From contig CAYVMC010000002.1 in NCBI GenBank assembly GCA_964452495.1, positions 1 to 64,000 on the forward strand: a stretch of 64,000 nucleotides of DNA. Reading direction: 5' to 3'. Under the pieces are notes generated by a model that was not told where the DNA came from, did not search any database, and saw nothing but the letters and a program-made list of their open reading frames with translations. The position numbers and the translations under genes are program-made. Shown piece by piece: positions 56,777 through 64,000 of the stretch. Each line of letters starts with the position of its first letter. Positions within the stretch are counted from its first letter, which is position 1. The DNA comes from CALUTH01 sp964452495. GTDB taxonomy: Bacteria > Cyanobacteriota > Vampirovibrionia > Gastranaerophilales > Gastranaerophilaceae.

Positions 56777-57878
56777 TTATAAATATTTAAAAGTATTTTA
56801 TAATGATATTTTGGTCGGGACTCTCGCCAAAACTCCCGAAATGGTTGTTGCATTTGAATATGAGCCTGACTGGTTGAACAATGGTTTTAGCATTTCACCT
56901 TTTAGCCTGCCCCTTGTCAAGAAAGTTTTTATTCCAAAATACGAACCATTTGGCGGGCTATTTGGCGTTTTTAATGACAGTTTGCCCGACGGATGGGGAC
57001 GATTACTTGTTGATAGGCTATTTTTAAAAAACAAAATAAACCCTGCTGAAGTTGATAATATTAATCGTCTTGCTGTCATTCAGCAAAGCGGGATGGGGGC
57101 TTTGACTTATAAGCCTGAACATAGATTTGAAACGAAAAAAAATAATATTGATGATTATGACACTCTCGCTCAAGAGTGTTCAAAAATACTGGTATCACAA
57201 GATTCGGACAATTTGGATGAGCTTTTTCAACTGGGCGGCTCATCAGGCGGTGCCAGACCAAAGATTTTGACTTCTATAGATAATGGAGACTGGATAATTA
57301 AATTTCCGTCATCTGTTGACTCTAAAAATATTGGGGAAAAAGAGTATCAATATTCATTGTGCGCAAAAGATTGCGGAATAGCTATGCCGGAAACACGACT
57401 CTTTCCATCTAAAATTTGTTCAGGGTATTTTGGAATAAAAAGGTTTGATCGTAAAAACGGTAAAAAAGTTCATATGGTATCAGCAAGCGGGTTGTTAGAA
57501 ACAAGTCACAGGCTCCCTAATCTTGACTATAATATATTAATGAAACTTACACTTGAGCTTACAAGAGATTATGGCGATATTGAACAATTATTCAGATTGA
57601 TGTGTTTTAATGTTTTTGCTCATAATAGGGATGACCATTCAAAGAATTTTTCTTATCTTTATGATGACAATAAAAAAGAATGGCATTTGTCTCCTGCGTA
57701 TGACCTGACTTATAGTTCTTCTTTTAATGGAGAACACGCAACAACAATTAATGGCAAGGGTCAAAATCTGACTTTAGATGATATTTTAGCCGTTGCAAAA
57801 AATATCGGACTCAAAGAAAAATTTACAAAAGATATTGCATTAGATATTCAAGAAAAATGTAAAAAGTTATTTGATTAA
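56769..57878 (+). CDS. HipA-type serine/threonine kinase toxin
   Basis: 369-aa HipA-fold kinase; in E. coli HipA phosphorylates glutamyl-tRNA synthetase and causes dormancy. Visible elements: the N-terminal HipA_N domain (VFYNDILVGTLAKTPEMVVAF ... FGGLFGVFNDSLPDGWG), the P-loop-like LGGSSGGARPK (155-165), the lysine/strand WIIKFPS, the catalytic loop HNRDDHSKNF (D288, N293) and PAYDLTYS (metal-binding D312). All kinase residues appear intact, so the toxin should be active unless neutralised by HipB upstream. The target in this host is unknown. It ends about 60 bp before the right attachment repeat. Confidence 0.93.
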   Translation: MDNYKYLKVFYNDILVGTLAKTPEMVVAFEYEPDWLNNGFSISPFSLPLVKKVFIPKYEPFGGLFGVFNDSLPDGWGRLLVDRLFLKNKINPAEVDNINRLAVIQQSGMGALTYKPEHRFETKKNNIDDYDTLAQECSKILVSQDSDNLDELFQLGGSSGGARPKILTSIDNGDWIIKFPSSVDSKNIGEKEYQYSLCAKDCGIAMPETRLFPSKICSGYFGIKRFDRKNGKKVHMVSASGLLETSHRLPNLDYNILMKLTLELTRDYGDIEQLFRLMCFNVFAHNRDDHSKNFSYLYDDNKKEWHLSPAYDLTYSSSFNGEHATTINGKGQNLTLDDILAVAKNIGLKEKFTKDIALDIQEKCKKLFD

Positions 57879-57938
57879 AAACATATTTGGTGTTTAAACT
57901 TCTTGTGTTTTAAATCTTATAATAAAAGTTCATTTTCA

Positions 57939-57956
57939 GCCGGAGTTCCTATCAAT
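57939..57956. repeat. Attachment-site repeat, right copy
   Basis: GCCGGAGTTCCTAT followed by CAAT. It is exact to the left copy over 14 bases. It lies within the split CMD gene, at the codons for IGTPA. Confidence 0.88.
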
Positions 57957-58341
57957 TCTATCTGCACATTATTCCCGTATGCCTTCTTATCAATCCCAGG
58001 AGAAAGCGGTTTACCTTCTTCACCTGCAATATCCTGCTTACCATCAGCTTTTCTCTTTTCAAGTACACTCATAAATGTACTTATCCCATTTAAACTTCTG
58101 GAAAAACCAGCATAGGCATAAACTGAACAAGAACTTCTTTTATTTCATTAACAGTAAGCCCGTTCTCAAGTCCGGAATTTAATGCATCTTCAAGATTTGA
58201 AGTATCCCCCTTAGCAGTATATGGAGGAATCAACGCAATAGACTGCTGTTTTGCCGTAAGATTTTCAGAAGCAAAAACCACTCCGCCTAAAAATATTACA
58301 GCAAAAAGCAAGTATAATTTGAATATCAATCTAAAACCCAT
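57939..58341 (-). pseudogene. 5' half of the split carboxymuconolactone decarboxylase-like gene
   Basis: Starts at 58341 with RBS GGAAGG and a signal peptide (KLYLLFAVIFLGGVVFA), then ENLTAKQQSIALIPPYTAKG and GLENGLTVNEIKEVLVQ, the N-terminal CMD domain. Near 58116 one base is missing: the natural frame reads VQFMPMLVFPEV-stop. Adding one base gives YAYAGFSRSLNGISTFMSVL, continuing through KAYGNNVQIELIGTPA to the repeat at 57939. Beyond it the frame enters island DNA and stops within seven codons. Its missing C-terminus is at 32535-32837. It is doubly inactivated: insertion plus frameshift. Confidence 0.9.
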
Positions 58342-58481
58342 ATCTAATACCTTCCATTATAACTATTATACTCTTTTTTATAAAAAATTTTTTATATTTA
58401 TAAAAGATTAAATTCTACCTAATTTTCACAAGTTCTCTCACATGTATTTAATCATAAAAATAATCACATTTTTTAAACAGA

Positions 58482-58511
58482 AAAAAAAGCCGCCGAAATA
58501 AACGGCGGCTT
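58482..58511 (-). terminator. Terminator after the second recombinase
   Basis: AAGCCGCCG (58487-58495) pairs with CGGCGGCTT (58503-58511). On the minus strand it is followed by a run of eight T. It lies 5 bp past the recombinase stop. Confidence 0.92.
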
Positions 58512-58516
58512 AACTT

Positions 58517-59068
58517 TTAAAGATTAAAATTTATATAAGACGTATCAATTTCATCCTGAGAAATTCCTATATAACGAAGTGTTACTGCAGGAGACGAGTG
58601 ATTTAGTATTTTTTGAAGCAAAGCAACATCATTATATTGTTTATAAAAAAAATACCCGAAACTTTTACGCATAGTATGAGTTCCAACATTTATATCCGTC
58701 AAACCTACTGCCTTACAGGCCTCATTTAAAAACCTGTATACTTGTGAACGATTCAATCTTCCGAGCTTTTTACCGGTAAACAGCGGTTTATCCGAGTTTA
58801 TCATACCATCTGTATACTCCGCTAATAAACCACAAAGTTTTTGGTTTAAAGGAAAACGTTTGTATTTACCCGTTTTTTGCTCTCGAATTTCAATATAAGA
58901 TTTACCGTACACATCAGAGACATTAAGTGACAGAATATCAGAAATTCTAAGTCCGGAATTGATACCCATCGCAAAAATCAAACGGTTTCGTTCACTCCTT
59001 TCCGCCAGATAATTTTCCACCGCTTCAATGTCTTCTTTTCTTTTGATTGATTCTACCAAATGTTTCAT
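58517..59068 (-). CDS. Minimal tyrosine recombinase (chromosomal paralogue)
   Basis: 183-aa catalytic-domain-only recombinase, clearly paralogous to the island enzyme (shared NxGLRISDIL, YIEIRE.KT.KYK.FPLN, THT.RK.FGY, NHSSP.VTLRYIGI). Active-site residues are R41, H131-x-x-R134, H157 and Y166. It lies outside the attachment repeats, beside the split CMD gene, and has its own terminator. Roles could be phase inversion (FimB/E-like), a relic of another island, or supply of integration activity in trans. No inverted repeats marking an invertible promoter were recognised next to it. Confidence 0.9.
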   Translation of the reverse strand: MKHLVESIKRKEDIEAVENYLAERSERNRLIFAMGINSGLRISDILSLNVSDVYGKSYIEIREQKTGKYKRFPLNQKLCGLLAEYTDGMINSDKPLFTGKKLGRLNRSQVYRFLNEACKAVGLTDINVGTHTMRKSFGYFFYKQYNDVALLQKILNHSSPAVTLRYIGISQDEIDTSYINFNL

Positions 59069-59142
59069 ACTTACCTCTTTCTACGGCAATACTGCACCGT
59101 AAGAAAAATGTAAGAAGTATATAATTATGTTTCAAACAGTCA

Positions 59143-59171
59143 AAAGAGTGCGTTTTTATCACGCACTCTTT
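59143..59171 (-). terminator. pckA terminator
   Basis: AAAGAGTGCG and CGCACTCTTT form a strong stem around a T-rich loop, followed on the minus strand by TTTTGACTG. It lies about 25-50 bp past the pckA stop codon. Confidence 0.88.
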
Positions 59172-59194
59172 CTAAGATGCTACAGTAGTAAAAA

Positions 59195-60799
59195 CTAAAC
59201 CATAACTGTTTTATTTGGTTTAGGTCCCGCTTCAACAATTTCTGCCGGCATATTTGGATATTTAGCTGCAAAATTATCCACAAACATTTGTGCAAGTTTA
59301 TCAGCCTGTTCATCATACGCTGCTTTATCAGCCCAGAGACCGCGAGCATCAAGTTGTTCATCAGGAACATTAGGACAAGATACAGGATAATCAACATTGA
59401 ATACATCATGATGTTTAAACTCAATATTATCAAATGCTCCATTTAAAGCCGCAGTTACCATTGCTCTTGTATAAGCAAGTTTCATACGCTTAGCCCCTGA
59501 TGAAGCACTTCCGCCAGCCCAGCCTGTGTTTACAAGATAAACTTTTGTACCGTATTTATCTAATTTTTCTCCCAGCATTTGTGCATATACTGATGCATCC
59601 ATCGGCATAAACGGTTCACCAAACAATGTTGAAAATGTTGGCTGAGGCTCAGTTACACCACGCTCAGTACCAGCAAGTTTTGAGGTAAAACCTGTTACAA
59701 AATGGTACATAGCCGCATTTTTACTAAGTCTGCTTATCGGAGGAAGAACTCCGAATGCATCTGCAGTAAGGAATATAACAACTTTCGGTATTCCACCCAC
59801 GCTAGGAATTTGCGCATTATCAATATAATTAATCGGATAGCCGACACGTGTATTTTCAGTAAGACTGCCATCCTCAAAATCAAATTCTCTGGTTTCAGGA
59901 TTCATAACAACATTCTCTACCAGAGAACCAAACTTAATAGCATTATAAATTTCAGGTTCATGTTCGGCAGAAAGGTTAATACATTTTGCATAGCATCCCC
60001 CCTCAAAGTTAAAGACCCCATCAGGAGACCAACCATGCTCGTCATCACCAATTAACTTACGTGCCGGATCTGCAGACAATGTTGTTTTACCAGTACCTGA
60101 CAAACCAAAAAATACAGCAGTTTCTCCTGTTTGTGGATCCATATTTGCAGAACAATGCATAGGAAGAACATTTTTCTTAGTCATAATATAGTTCATTGTT
60201 GAGAATACAGATTTTTTGATTTCACCGGCATATTGAGAACCGCAAATAATAATTTCATGAGCCTCATAATCAATAATTATAGCCGCTTCAGAATTCACAC
60301 CATCAACTTCCGGATCACATTTAAATCCGGGAGCACACAAAATTGTATAATCCGGTTCGCCGTATGAAGCAAGCTCTTCAGCCGTCGGACGAATTAACAA
60401 TTGATGAATAAACATATTTTGGCTAGCAAGCTCATTTATAATACGAAATTTTTGAGTATATTTTTTATCAGCACCTGCAAAACCATCAAAGATAAATACT
60501 TCACGATTTTGCAAGTAAGCAGCAATTTTACCTCGTATACTATTATATTTTTCACGACTTATCGGCCTGTTAACTTTTCCCCAGGCAATTTCGTTATGAA
60601 CACCGTCAGTATCAACAATAAACTTATCTTTGGGTGAACGTCCGGTATATTTACCTGTTGTTACAACAAGGGCTCCTGTATTACTTAGTGTTCCTTCACC
60701 GCGGCGTAATGCAGCTTCAGTAAGCTGAGCCGGTGTAAGGTTACGATAAACAGCTTTCGGGGCAATAATACCCAGTTTTTCAATTCCATAAGTTTCCAT
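59195..60799 (-). CDS. pckA: Phosphoenolpyruvate carboxykinase (ATP)
   Basis: Interconverts oxaloacetate + ATP and PEP + CO2 + ADP; in anaerobic gut bacteria it often runs toward oxaloacetate. The 534-aa product is of normal length. It has TGKYTGRSPKDKFIV (substrate Arg), the kinase-1a P-loop FFGLSGTGKTTLSADP, the metal-binding DDEHGWS, NFEGGCYAKC, and RVGYPINYIDNA, TADAFGVLPP and NTGWAGG segments. The RBS GAAGGAG precedes the ATG. A terminator follows. The gene lies 110 bp downstream of a small membrane-protein gene on the same strand. Confidence 0.97.
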   Translation of the reverse strand: METYGIEKLGIIAPKAVYRNLTPAQLTEAALRRGEGTLSNTGALVVTTGKYTGRSPKDKFIVDTDGVHNEIAWGKVNRPISREKYNSIRGKIAAYLQNREVFIFDGFAGADKKYTQKFRIINELASQNMFIHQLLIRPTAEELASYGEPDYTILCAPGFKCDPEVDGVNSEAAIIIDYEAHEIIICGSQYAGEIKKSVFSTMNYIMTKKNVLPMHCSANMDPQTGETAVFFGLSGTGKTTLSADPARKLIGDDEHGWSPDGVFNFEGGCYAKCINLSAEHEPEIYNAIKFGSLVENVVMNPETREFDFEDGSLTENTRVGYPINYIDNAQIPSVGGIPKVVIFLTADAFGVLPPISRLSKNAAMYHFVTGFTSKLAGTERGVTEPQPTFSTLFGEPFMPMDASVYAQMLGEKLDKYGTKVYLVNTGWAGGSASSGAKRMKLAYTRAMVTAALNGAFDNIEFKHHDVFNVDYPVSCPNVPDEQLDARGLWADKAAYDEQADKLAQMFVDNFAAKYPNMPAEIVEAGPKPNKTVMV

Positions 60800-60909
60800 A
60801 TACTATCTCCTTCGTTTTATCATTATACTTATGCAAGTTCTTTTTAACTATTATACATAAATATCTATAATAAGGGAATATAAAGCCAAAAGGGAAATAC
60901 AAAATTTAT

Positions 60910-61233
60910 TTAAGATTTTTTACAAATTTCATTTTCGTTTCCACTTTTGTCCGCATCTTTATCATACTCGTGTCCAATAATCATGCCACTTGCAGCAGTA
61001 ACCACAGTAGATATAAGTAATAGCGGCAGAGAAAACATACCTGATACAAAAGTGTCAGCCAATGCAGCAAGTGTACCTGCTGTACCAAATACCGAACCTA
61101 AAGTTTTTGCATACCGGTATTTACCTTGAAATGACAATGAAGATTGGCTTTTAATATCCTCTCCCGCCATTCCTTTTTGTCTGTTTATTATATTACTGTT
61201 TTTATATTGTAAATTAATTCGTTGTACTTTCAT
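60910..61233 (-). CDS. Small hydrophobic protein of unknown function
   Basis: 107-aa product with a polar N-terminus (MKVQRINLQYKNSNIINRQK, then SSLSFQGKYRYAKTL) and one or two membrane helices rich in Gly/Ala/Ser (TLGSVFGTAGTLAALADTFV, PLLLISTVVTAASGMIIGHEY). An acidic C-terminus follows. The SFQGKY motif after a short basic leader resembles a recurring N-terminal pattern that I associate with Gastranaerophilales proteins, from memory only. No catalytic motif was seen. Its Shine-Dalgarno (GAAAG) is weak. Confidence 0.6.
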   Translation of the reverse strand: MKVQRINLQYKNSNIINRQKGMAGEDIKSQSSLSFQGKYRYAKTLGSVFGTAGTLAALADTFVSGMFSLPLLLISTVVTAASGMIIGHEYDKDADKSGNENEICKKS

Positions 61234-61289
61234 TATATGATTATTCTTTCAATATTATATCCAATAAAACCTAGCAGAATTTAAGAGAT

Positions 61290-61640
61290 TTATTCACATA
61301 TATGTTCAAGTGCTTTTTCAAAAACTGTTTTAACGTGATTATCACTTAAAGCGTAATAAACATTTTTACCAATTTTTTTAGCCCGTACAAGTTTAGCCCC
61401 ACGCAGTACTTTTAGCTGGTGTGATACTGCAGATTTTGTCATATCAAGCAGCACCGAAAGATCTCCAACACACATTTCGCTTTCCTCCAGCGCCCACAGC
61501 AGCTGTATCCTTGTACTATCACCCATCACTTTGAAAAAATCTGAAAGTTCATAAAGCAAATTCATATCTGGCATATTTGGCTTTATTCTATCCACAAGTT
61601 TTTGATTGATTGCTTCACAATCTGATTTTTTATTTTCCAT
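61290..61640 (-). CDS. ArsR/SmtB-family metal-sensing repressor
   Basis: 116-aa winged-helix repressor divergent from the P1B ATPase. The HTH is DLSVLLDMTKSAVSHQLKVLRGAKLV (about 58-83). Residues D-x-H near the start and H-x-x-E at the end of the C-terminal segment DNHVKTVFEKALEHICE have the exact spacing of the alpha5 zinc site of SmtB/CzrA. A CVGD segment (ESEMCVGDL) sits where CadC has its alpha3 cysteines, but with one Cys only. Zn (or Cd/Co) sensing through alpha5 is therefore most likely. Three matching operators lie in the 230-bp intergenic region, including one over its own promoter. Confidence 0.93.
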   Translation of the reverse strand: MENKKSDCEAINQKLVDRIKPNMPDMNLLYELSDFFKVMGDSTRIQLLWALEESEMCVGDLSVLLDMTKSAVSHQLKVLRGAKLVRAKKIGKNVYYALSDNHVKTVFEKALEHICE

Positions 61641-61660
61641 AATTACACCGCTTTTATATT

Positions 61661-61690
61661 ATTATACAACAGATGAATAATTGTTCAATT
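61661..61690 (-). promoter_or_regulatory. Promoter and operator O1 of the metal sensor gene
   Basis: Minus-strand -35 TTGAAC (61688-61683) and -10 TATAAT (61666-61661) are spaced 16 bp. The 12-2-12-type inverted repeat AGATGAATAATTGTTCAATT (61671-61690) overlaps both, predicting autorepression. Confidence 0.8.
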
Positions 61691-61794
61691 ATTATTAAGA
61701 AATATTAAAGCAAATTATTTTACTAATACCTAGTAACAACAGGGGTATAGAAGCTCTTTAACTATTAAAACTTAATAAATTTCTATCAATAGTA

Positions 61795-61852
61795 TTGACA
61801 ATTGAACAACTATTCAATTATAATACTAGTATAGTTGAATAGGTATTCAATC
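61795..61852 (+). promoter_or_regulatory. Promoter and operators O2/O3 of the metal ATPase gene
   Basis: -35 TTGACA (61795-61800) and -10 TATAAT (61819-61824), with an 18-bp spacer. Operator O2, AATTGAACAACTATTCAATT (61800-61819), fills the spacer exactly. O3, AGTTGAATAGGTATTCAATC (61833-61852), lies downstream of the start point. Both have the TGAA-n-TTCA core of ArsR/SmtB sites. Confidence 0.88.
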
Positions 61853-61869
61853 ATCAAAAGGAGAACTAC

Positions 61870-63726
61870 ATGTGTAACCACAGCCATCATCACAACAAGG
61901 ACAATAATAAATTAAGATTTATTAGAATTACTCTGGCACTTATTCTTTTTGGAACAGGGTTCCTATTAGAAGGGTGGCTTTCCGCATCTCTGTTTGTAAC
62001 AGCATATTTAATTTCCGGCTTTGATGTCTTATACAAAGCATTCCTGCATATAAAAAAAGGCAAAGTTTTTGATGAAAACTTACTGATGGGAATTGCAACA
62101 TTAGGGGCTTTTGCAATAAAAGAATACCCTGAAGCCGTTATGGTAATGGTTCTATACCAAATTGGAGAATATTTTCAAGATTTAGCAGTAGAAAAATCAC
62201 GTCGTTCAATAACAGAACTGATGGATATACGTCCGGATTATGCCAATATAGAGGAAGGCGAAAAACTTGTTAAAAAATCACCATCAGAAATCGCTGTAGA
62301 CGATATTATTATTGTTGCCAGCGGTGAAAAAATTCCTTTAGACGGGATTGTAATTGAAGGTAAAGCAGTAGTTGATACTTCCGCTCTTACCGGAGAATCT
62401 GTGCCAAGAGAATTAAATATCGGGGACGAAGCCATAAGCGGCTGTATTAATACTAACGGATATTTAAAAATAAAAGTAACGAAAGAATTTGGTGAATCAA
62501 CCGTTTCCAAAATTCTTGAACTTGTTGAGCATGCAAGCTCAAAAAAAGCAAAGACAGAAAATTTCATAACCAGATTTGCCGGTTACTATACTCCTGTTGT
62601 TGTTTTAAGTGCAATACTACTCGCTGTTATTCCTCCTATAGTAACAGGGGATGCTTTTAACATCTGGATTTTCAGAGCATTAACATTTCTTGTTATATCA
62701 TGTCCTTGCGCCCTTGTTATCTCTGTGCCTTTAGGCTTCTTTGCAGGACTGGGCGGTGCATCAAGAAAAGGTATTTTAATAAAAGGCAGCAGTTACCTTG
62801 AGTTGTTATCCAGACCGGATACTGTTATCTTTGATAAAACCGGAACTCTTACCAAAGGGTGTTTTGAAGTGGTAAATGTTATCCCTGCAAACGGTTACAA
62901 CAAAGATCAGGTAATTGAATATGCTGCGTACGCAGAAAATTATTCAAACCACCCTATTGCACTCTCCTTAAAAAAGGCATACGGAAAAGTAATTGATGCT
63001 GCTCGTATCTCAGAAACGGAAGAAACAGCAGGCAAAGGGGTAAAAGTTATAATTAACAATGAAACAATAATTGCCGGAAATGCCGCTTTAATGGAAAAAT
63101 ACGGGATTAATTATATACCGCCGGAAGAAAACGGAACAATAGTTTATGTTGCCCAAAACGGTGTTTATACGGGCTGTGCAGTTATTGCCGATGAGCTTAA
63201 GGAAGATTCGGTACAAGCAGTATCGGAACTCAAAAAATCCAATATTAAGACAATAATCCTAACCGGCGACTCTGAGAGTGCAGCCGCAGGAGTTGCGGAA
63301 AAACTCAAGGTTAATAAAGTTTTTGCCAGACTTCTTCCAGCAGAAAAAGTAGAAAAAACTGAAGAAATTATTGAACGCAAGCAACCTGATAAATCAGTAA
63401 TCTTTGTTGGCGACGGCATCAATGATACTCCTGTTTTAACAAGGGCTGATATTGGTATTGCAATGGGGGCTTTTGGCTCTGATGCAGCAATTGAAGCGGC
63501 GGATATCGTAATTATGGATGATAAACCATCAAAAGTGCCAGCAGCAATAAAACTTGCCAAAAGAACAATGATTATAGTGAAACAAAACATAGTATTTGCA
63601 ATAGGTATAAAGGTTTTGTTTTTAATTCTCGGTGCGTTCGGTATCATGACTATGTGGGGTGCTGTTTTTGCTGATGCAGGCGTAGCAGTTCTTGCAGTTC
63701 TTAATTCATTACGAGCGCTTAAATAA
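61870..63726 (+). CDS. P1B-type Zn2+/Cd2+/Pb2+-exporting ATPase
   Basis: 618-aa heavy-metal efflux pump of the ZntA/CadA (P1B-2) type. The short N-terminus MCNHSHHHNKDNN is His-rich and replaces the usual Cys-x-x-Cys heavy-metal domain. Later elements are the actuator TGES in DTSALTGESVPRE, the transmembrane metal motif SCPCALVIS (CPC), the phosphorylation site DKTGTLTKG, the nucleotide-binding SNHPIALSL (HP motif), TGDSESAAAGVA and the hinge VGDGINDTPVLTRADIG. Eight membrane helices fit. The ATG follows AAAAGGAGA by seven bases. Regulation is by the divergent SmtB-type repressor through O2/O3. Confidence 0.95.
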   Translation: MCNHSHHHNKDNNKLRFIRITLALILFGTGFLLEGWLSASLFVTAYLISGFDVLYKAFLHIKKGKVFDENLLMGIATLGAFAIKEYPEAVMVMVLYQIGEYFQDLAVEKSRRSITELMDIRPDYANIEEGEKLVKKSPSEIAVDDIIIVASGEKIPLDGIVIEGKAVVDTSALTGESVPRELNIGDEAISGCINTNGYLKIKVTKEFGESTVSKILELVEHASSKKAKTENFITRFAGYYTPVVVLSAILLAVIPPIVTGDAFNIWIFRALTFLVISCPCALVISVPLGFFAGLGGASRKGILIKGSSYLELLSRPDTVIFDKTGTLTKGCFEVVNVIPANGYNKDQVIEYAAYAENYSNHPIALSLKKAYGKVIDAARISETEETAGKGVKVIINNETIIAGNAALMEKYGINYIPPEENGTIVYVAQNGVYTGCAVIADELKEDSVQAVSELKKSNIKTIILTGDSESAAAGVAEKLKVNKVFARLLPAEKVEKTEEIIERKQPDKSVIFVGDGINDTPVLTRADIGIAMGAFGSDAAIEAADIVIMDDKPSKVPAAIKLAKRTMIIVKQNIVFAIGIKVLFLILGAFGIMTMWGAVFADAGVAVLAVLNSLRALK

Positions 63727-63836
63727 CTGAAAAACCAGTAAAAATAAAATAGTACACACAAATTTTTACTTAAAAACAGGGACTTGATTGATAGCCACTC
63801 TCAAATGTAAAATAATATTTACAGAAGGAGGCAACT

Positions 63837-64000
63837 ATGAGTAAAAATATTCTAGTAATTTCCGCAAGTCCCAGAAAAGGCGGAAATTCAGATATGCTTT
63901 GTGATGAATTTATAAGAGGTGCAAAAGATACAGGAAATCACGCAGAAAAGATTTTATTAAAAGATAAAAAAATAAATTACTGTACGGGATGCGGATTTTG
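63837..64000 (+). CDS. Flavodoxin-fold NAD(P)H reductase, 3' truncated by window edge
   Basis: The first 54 codons read MSKNILVISASPRKGGNSDM, then LCDEFIRGAKDTGNHAEKIL and KDKKINYCTGCGF. The SxSPRxxGNS phosphate loop and the C-x-x-C following the second strand are typical of iron-sulfur flavoprotein / NADPH-dependent FMN reductase family members of gut anaerobes. RBS AGAAGGAGG lies five bases before the ATG. The gene runs past base 64000, so its length and C-terminal domains are unknown. Confidence 0.85.
   Translation, partial: MSKNILVISASPRKGGNSDMLCDEFIRGAKDTGNHAEKILLKDKKINYCTGCGF

Larger units (their letters stand above)
32824..57952. mobile_element. Integrated ~25.1-kb genomic island carrying a defence operon
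   Basis: The two halves of one CMD-family gene lie at the two ends. Each half stops at the same 14-bp sequence GCCGGAGTTCCTAT (32824-32837 and 57939-57952), giving a repeat-to-repeat period of 25,115 bp. Removing one period restores a continuous junction reading NNVQIELIGTPATGGYIEF. Contents: Mu-type remnants, DUF4268, a broken DUF2971 gene, small genes, the helicase-methyltransferase operon, a PD-(D/E)XK nuclease, a tyrosine recombinase and hipBA. The recombinase at 55650 is the natural candidate integrase. Decay of the Mu genes shows the island is composite. Confidence 0.9.

Noticed and set aside
32824..57956. Mu transposition as the mechanism that inserted the whole island
   Set aside because: Mu-type insertion leaves 5-bp target duplications and characteristic ends. 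The junctions instead share 14 bp, and the MuA/MuB genes are fragments within the island.
57903..58115. Plus-strand 70-codon ORF near the right attachment site
   Set aside because: It is the antisense of the frameshifted part of the CMD pseudogene, whose minus-strand reading gives clear CMD-family residues.
59140..59442. 100-codon minus-strand ORF overlapping the pckA 3' end
   Set aside because: It is out of frame with the unmistakable PckA coding sequence and shows no independent signals.

Overview
The window is AT-rich, densely coded bacterial DNA from a diderm, flagellated, peptidoglycan-making organism. Evidence: a giant autotransporter with a C-terminal outer-membrane beta-barrel, a fliOPQR export-gate operon, a flagellin gene, and a murC-murB-ddl-ftsQ cluster. 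The mix (PSP1 protein, LemA/DUF3137, ATP-type PckA, and a small protein with an N-terminal SFQG-type motif) fits a gut Vampirovibrionia/Gastranaerophilales (Melainabacteria) genome. That placement is an inference; no rRNA or tRNA gene lies in the window to test it.

Layout. (1) 1-5.1 kb: rplU-rpmA on +, then murC-murB-ddl-ftsQ on -, separated by a shared terminator hairpin. (2) 5.2-20.6 kb: one 5132-codon autotransporter adhesin on -, with long, nearly identical internal duplications. (3) 20.8-25 kb: flagellar operon fliM/N-like, fliO, fliP, fliQ, an exported protein, fliR. Its FliQ is a tandem duplication in one chain, and its C-ring-type protein carries two SpoA domains. (4) 25.3-32.5 kb: flagellin (-), a NarL-type response regulator, ribH, murQ, gpsA, psp1, lemA and DUF3137.

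(5) 32.8-57.95 kb: a previously unlabelled integrated element of about 25.1 kb. It splits a carboxymuconolactone-decarboxylase-like gene: the 3' half is at 32535-32837, the 5' half at 57939-58341, and both junctions carry the same 14-bp direct repeat GCCGGAGTTCCTAT. Inside are decayed Mu-type transposition genes (MuA C-terminus, MuB with frameshift and amber codon), a DUF4268 nuclease-like gene, a broken DUF2971 gene, and a run of small genes. Then comes a tightly coupled four-gene defence operon: SNF2 helicase, 1573-aa N6-adenine methyltransferase, 2086-aa YprA/DruE-like helicase with DUF1998 and a Vsr-like C-terminus, and a RelE-UvrD fusion. A convergent PD-(D/E)XK nuclease, a minimal tyrosine recombinase and a HipBA-type toxin-antitoxin pair follow. 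Two arrays of five 11-bp repeats in opposite orientation lie on either side of the defence operon and recombinase gene.

(6) 58.5-64 kb: a second minimal tyrosine recombinase, pckA, a small membrane protein, an SmtB/CadC-type metal sensor with its divergent P1B ATPase and three matching operators, and the start of a flavodoxin-fold reductase cut by the window edge.

How the parts fit. The defence operon combines a DISARM class-1-like front (SNF2 + adenine MTase) with a Druantia/DrmAB-like giant helicase and a UvrD protein in place of the DISARM PLD protein. This suggests a methylation-marked, helicase-driven anti-phage system carried on a mobile island, with the TA pair next to one attachment site helping to keep the island. 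The antiphage role is inferred from family membership and context only.
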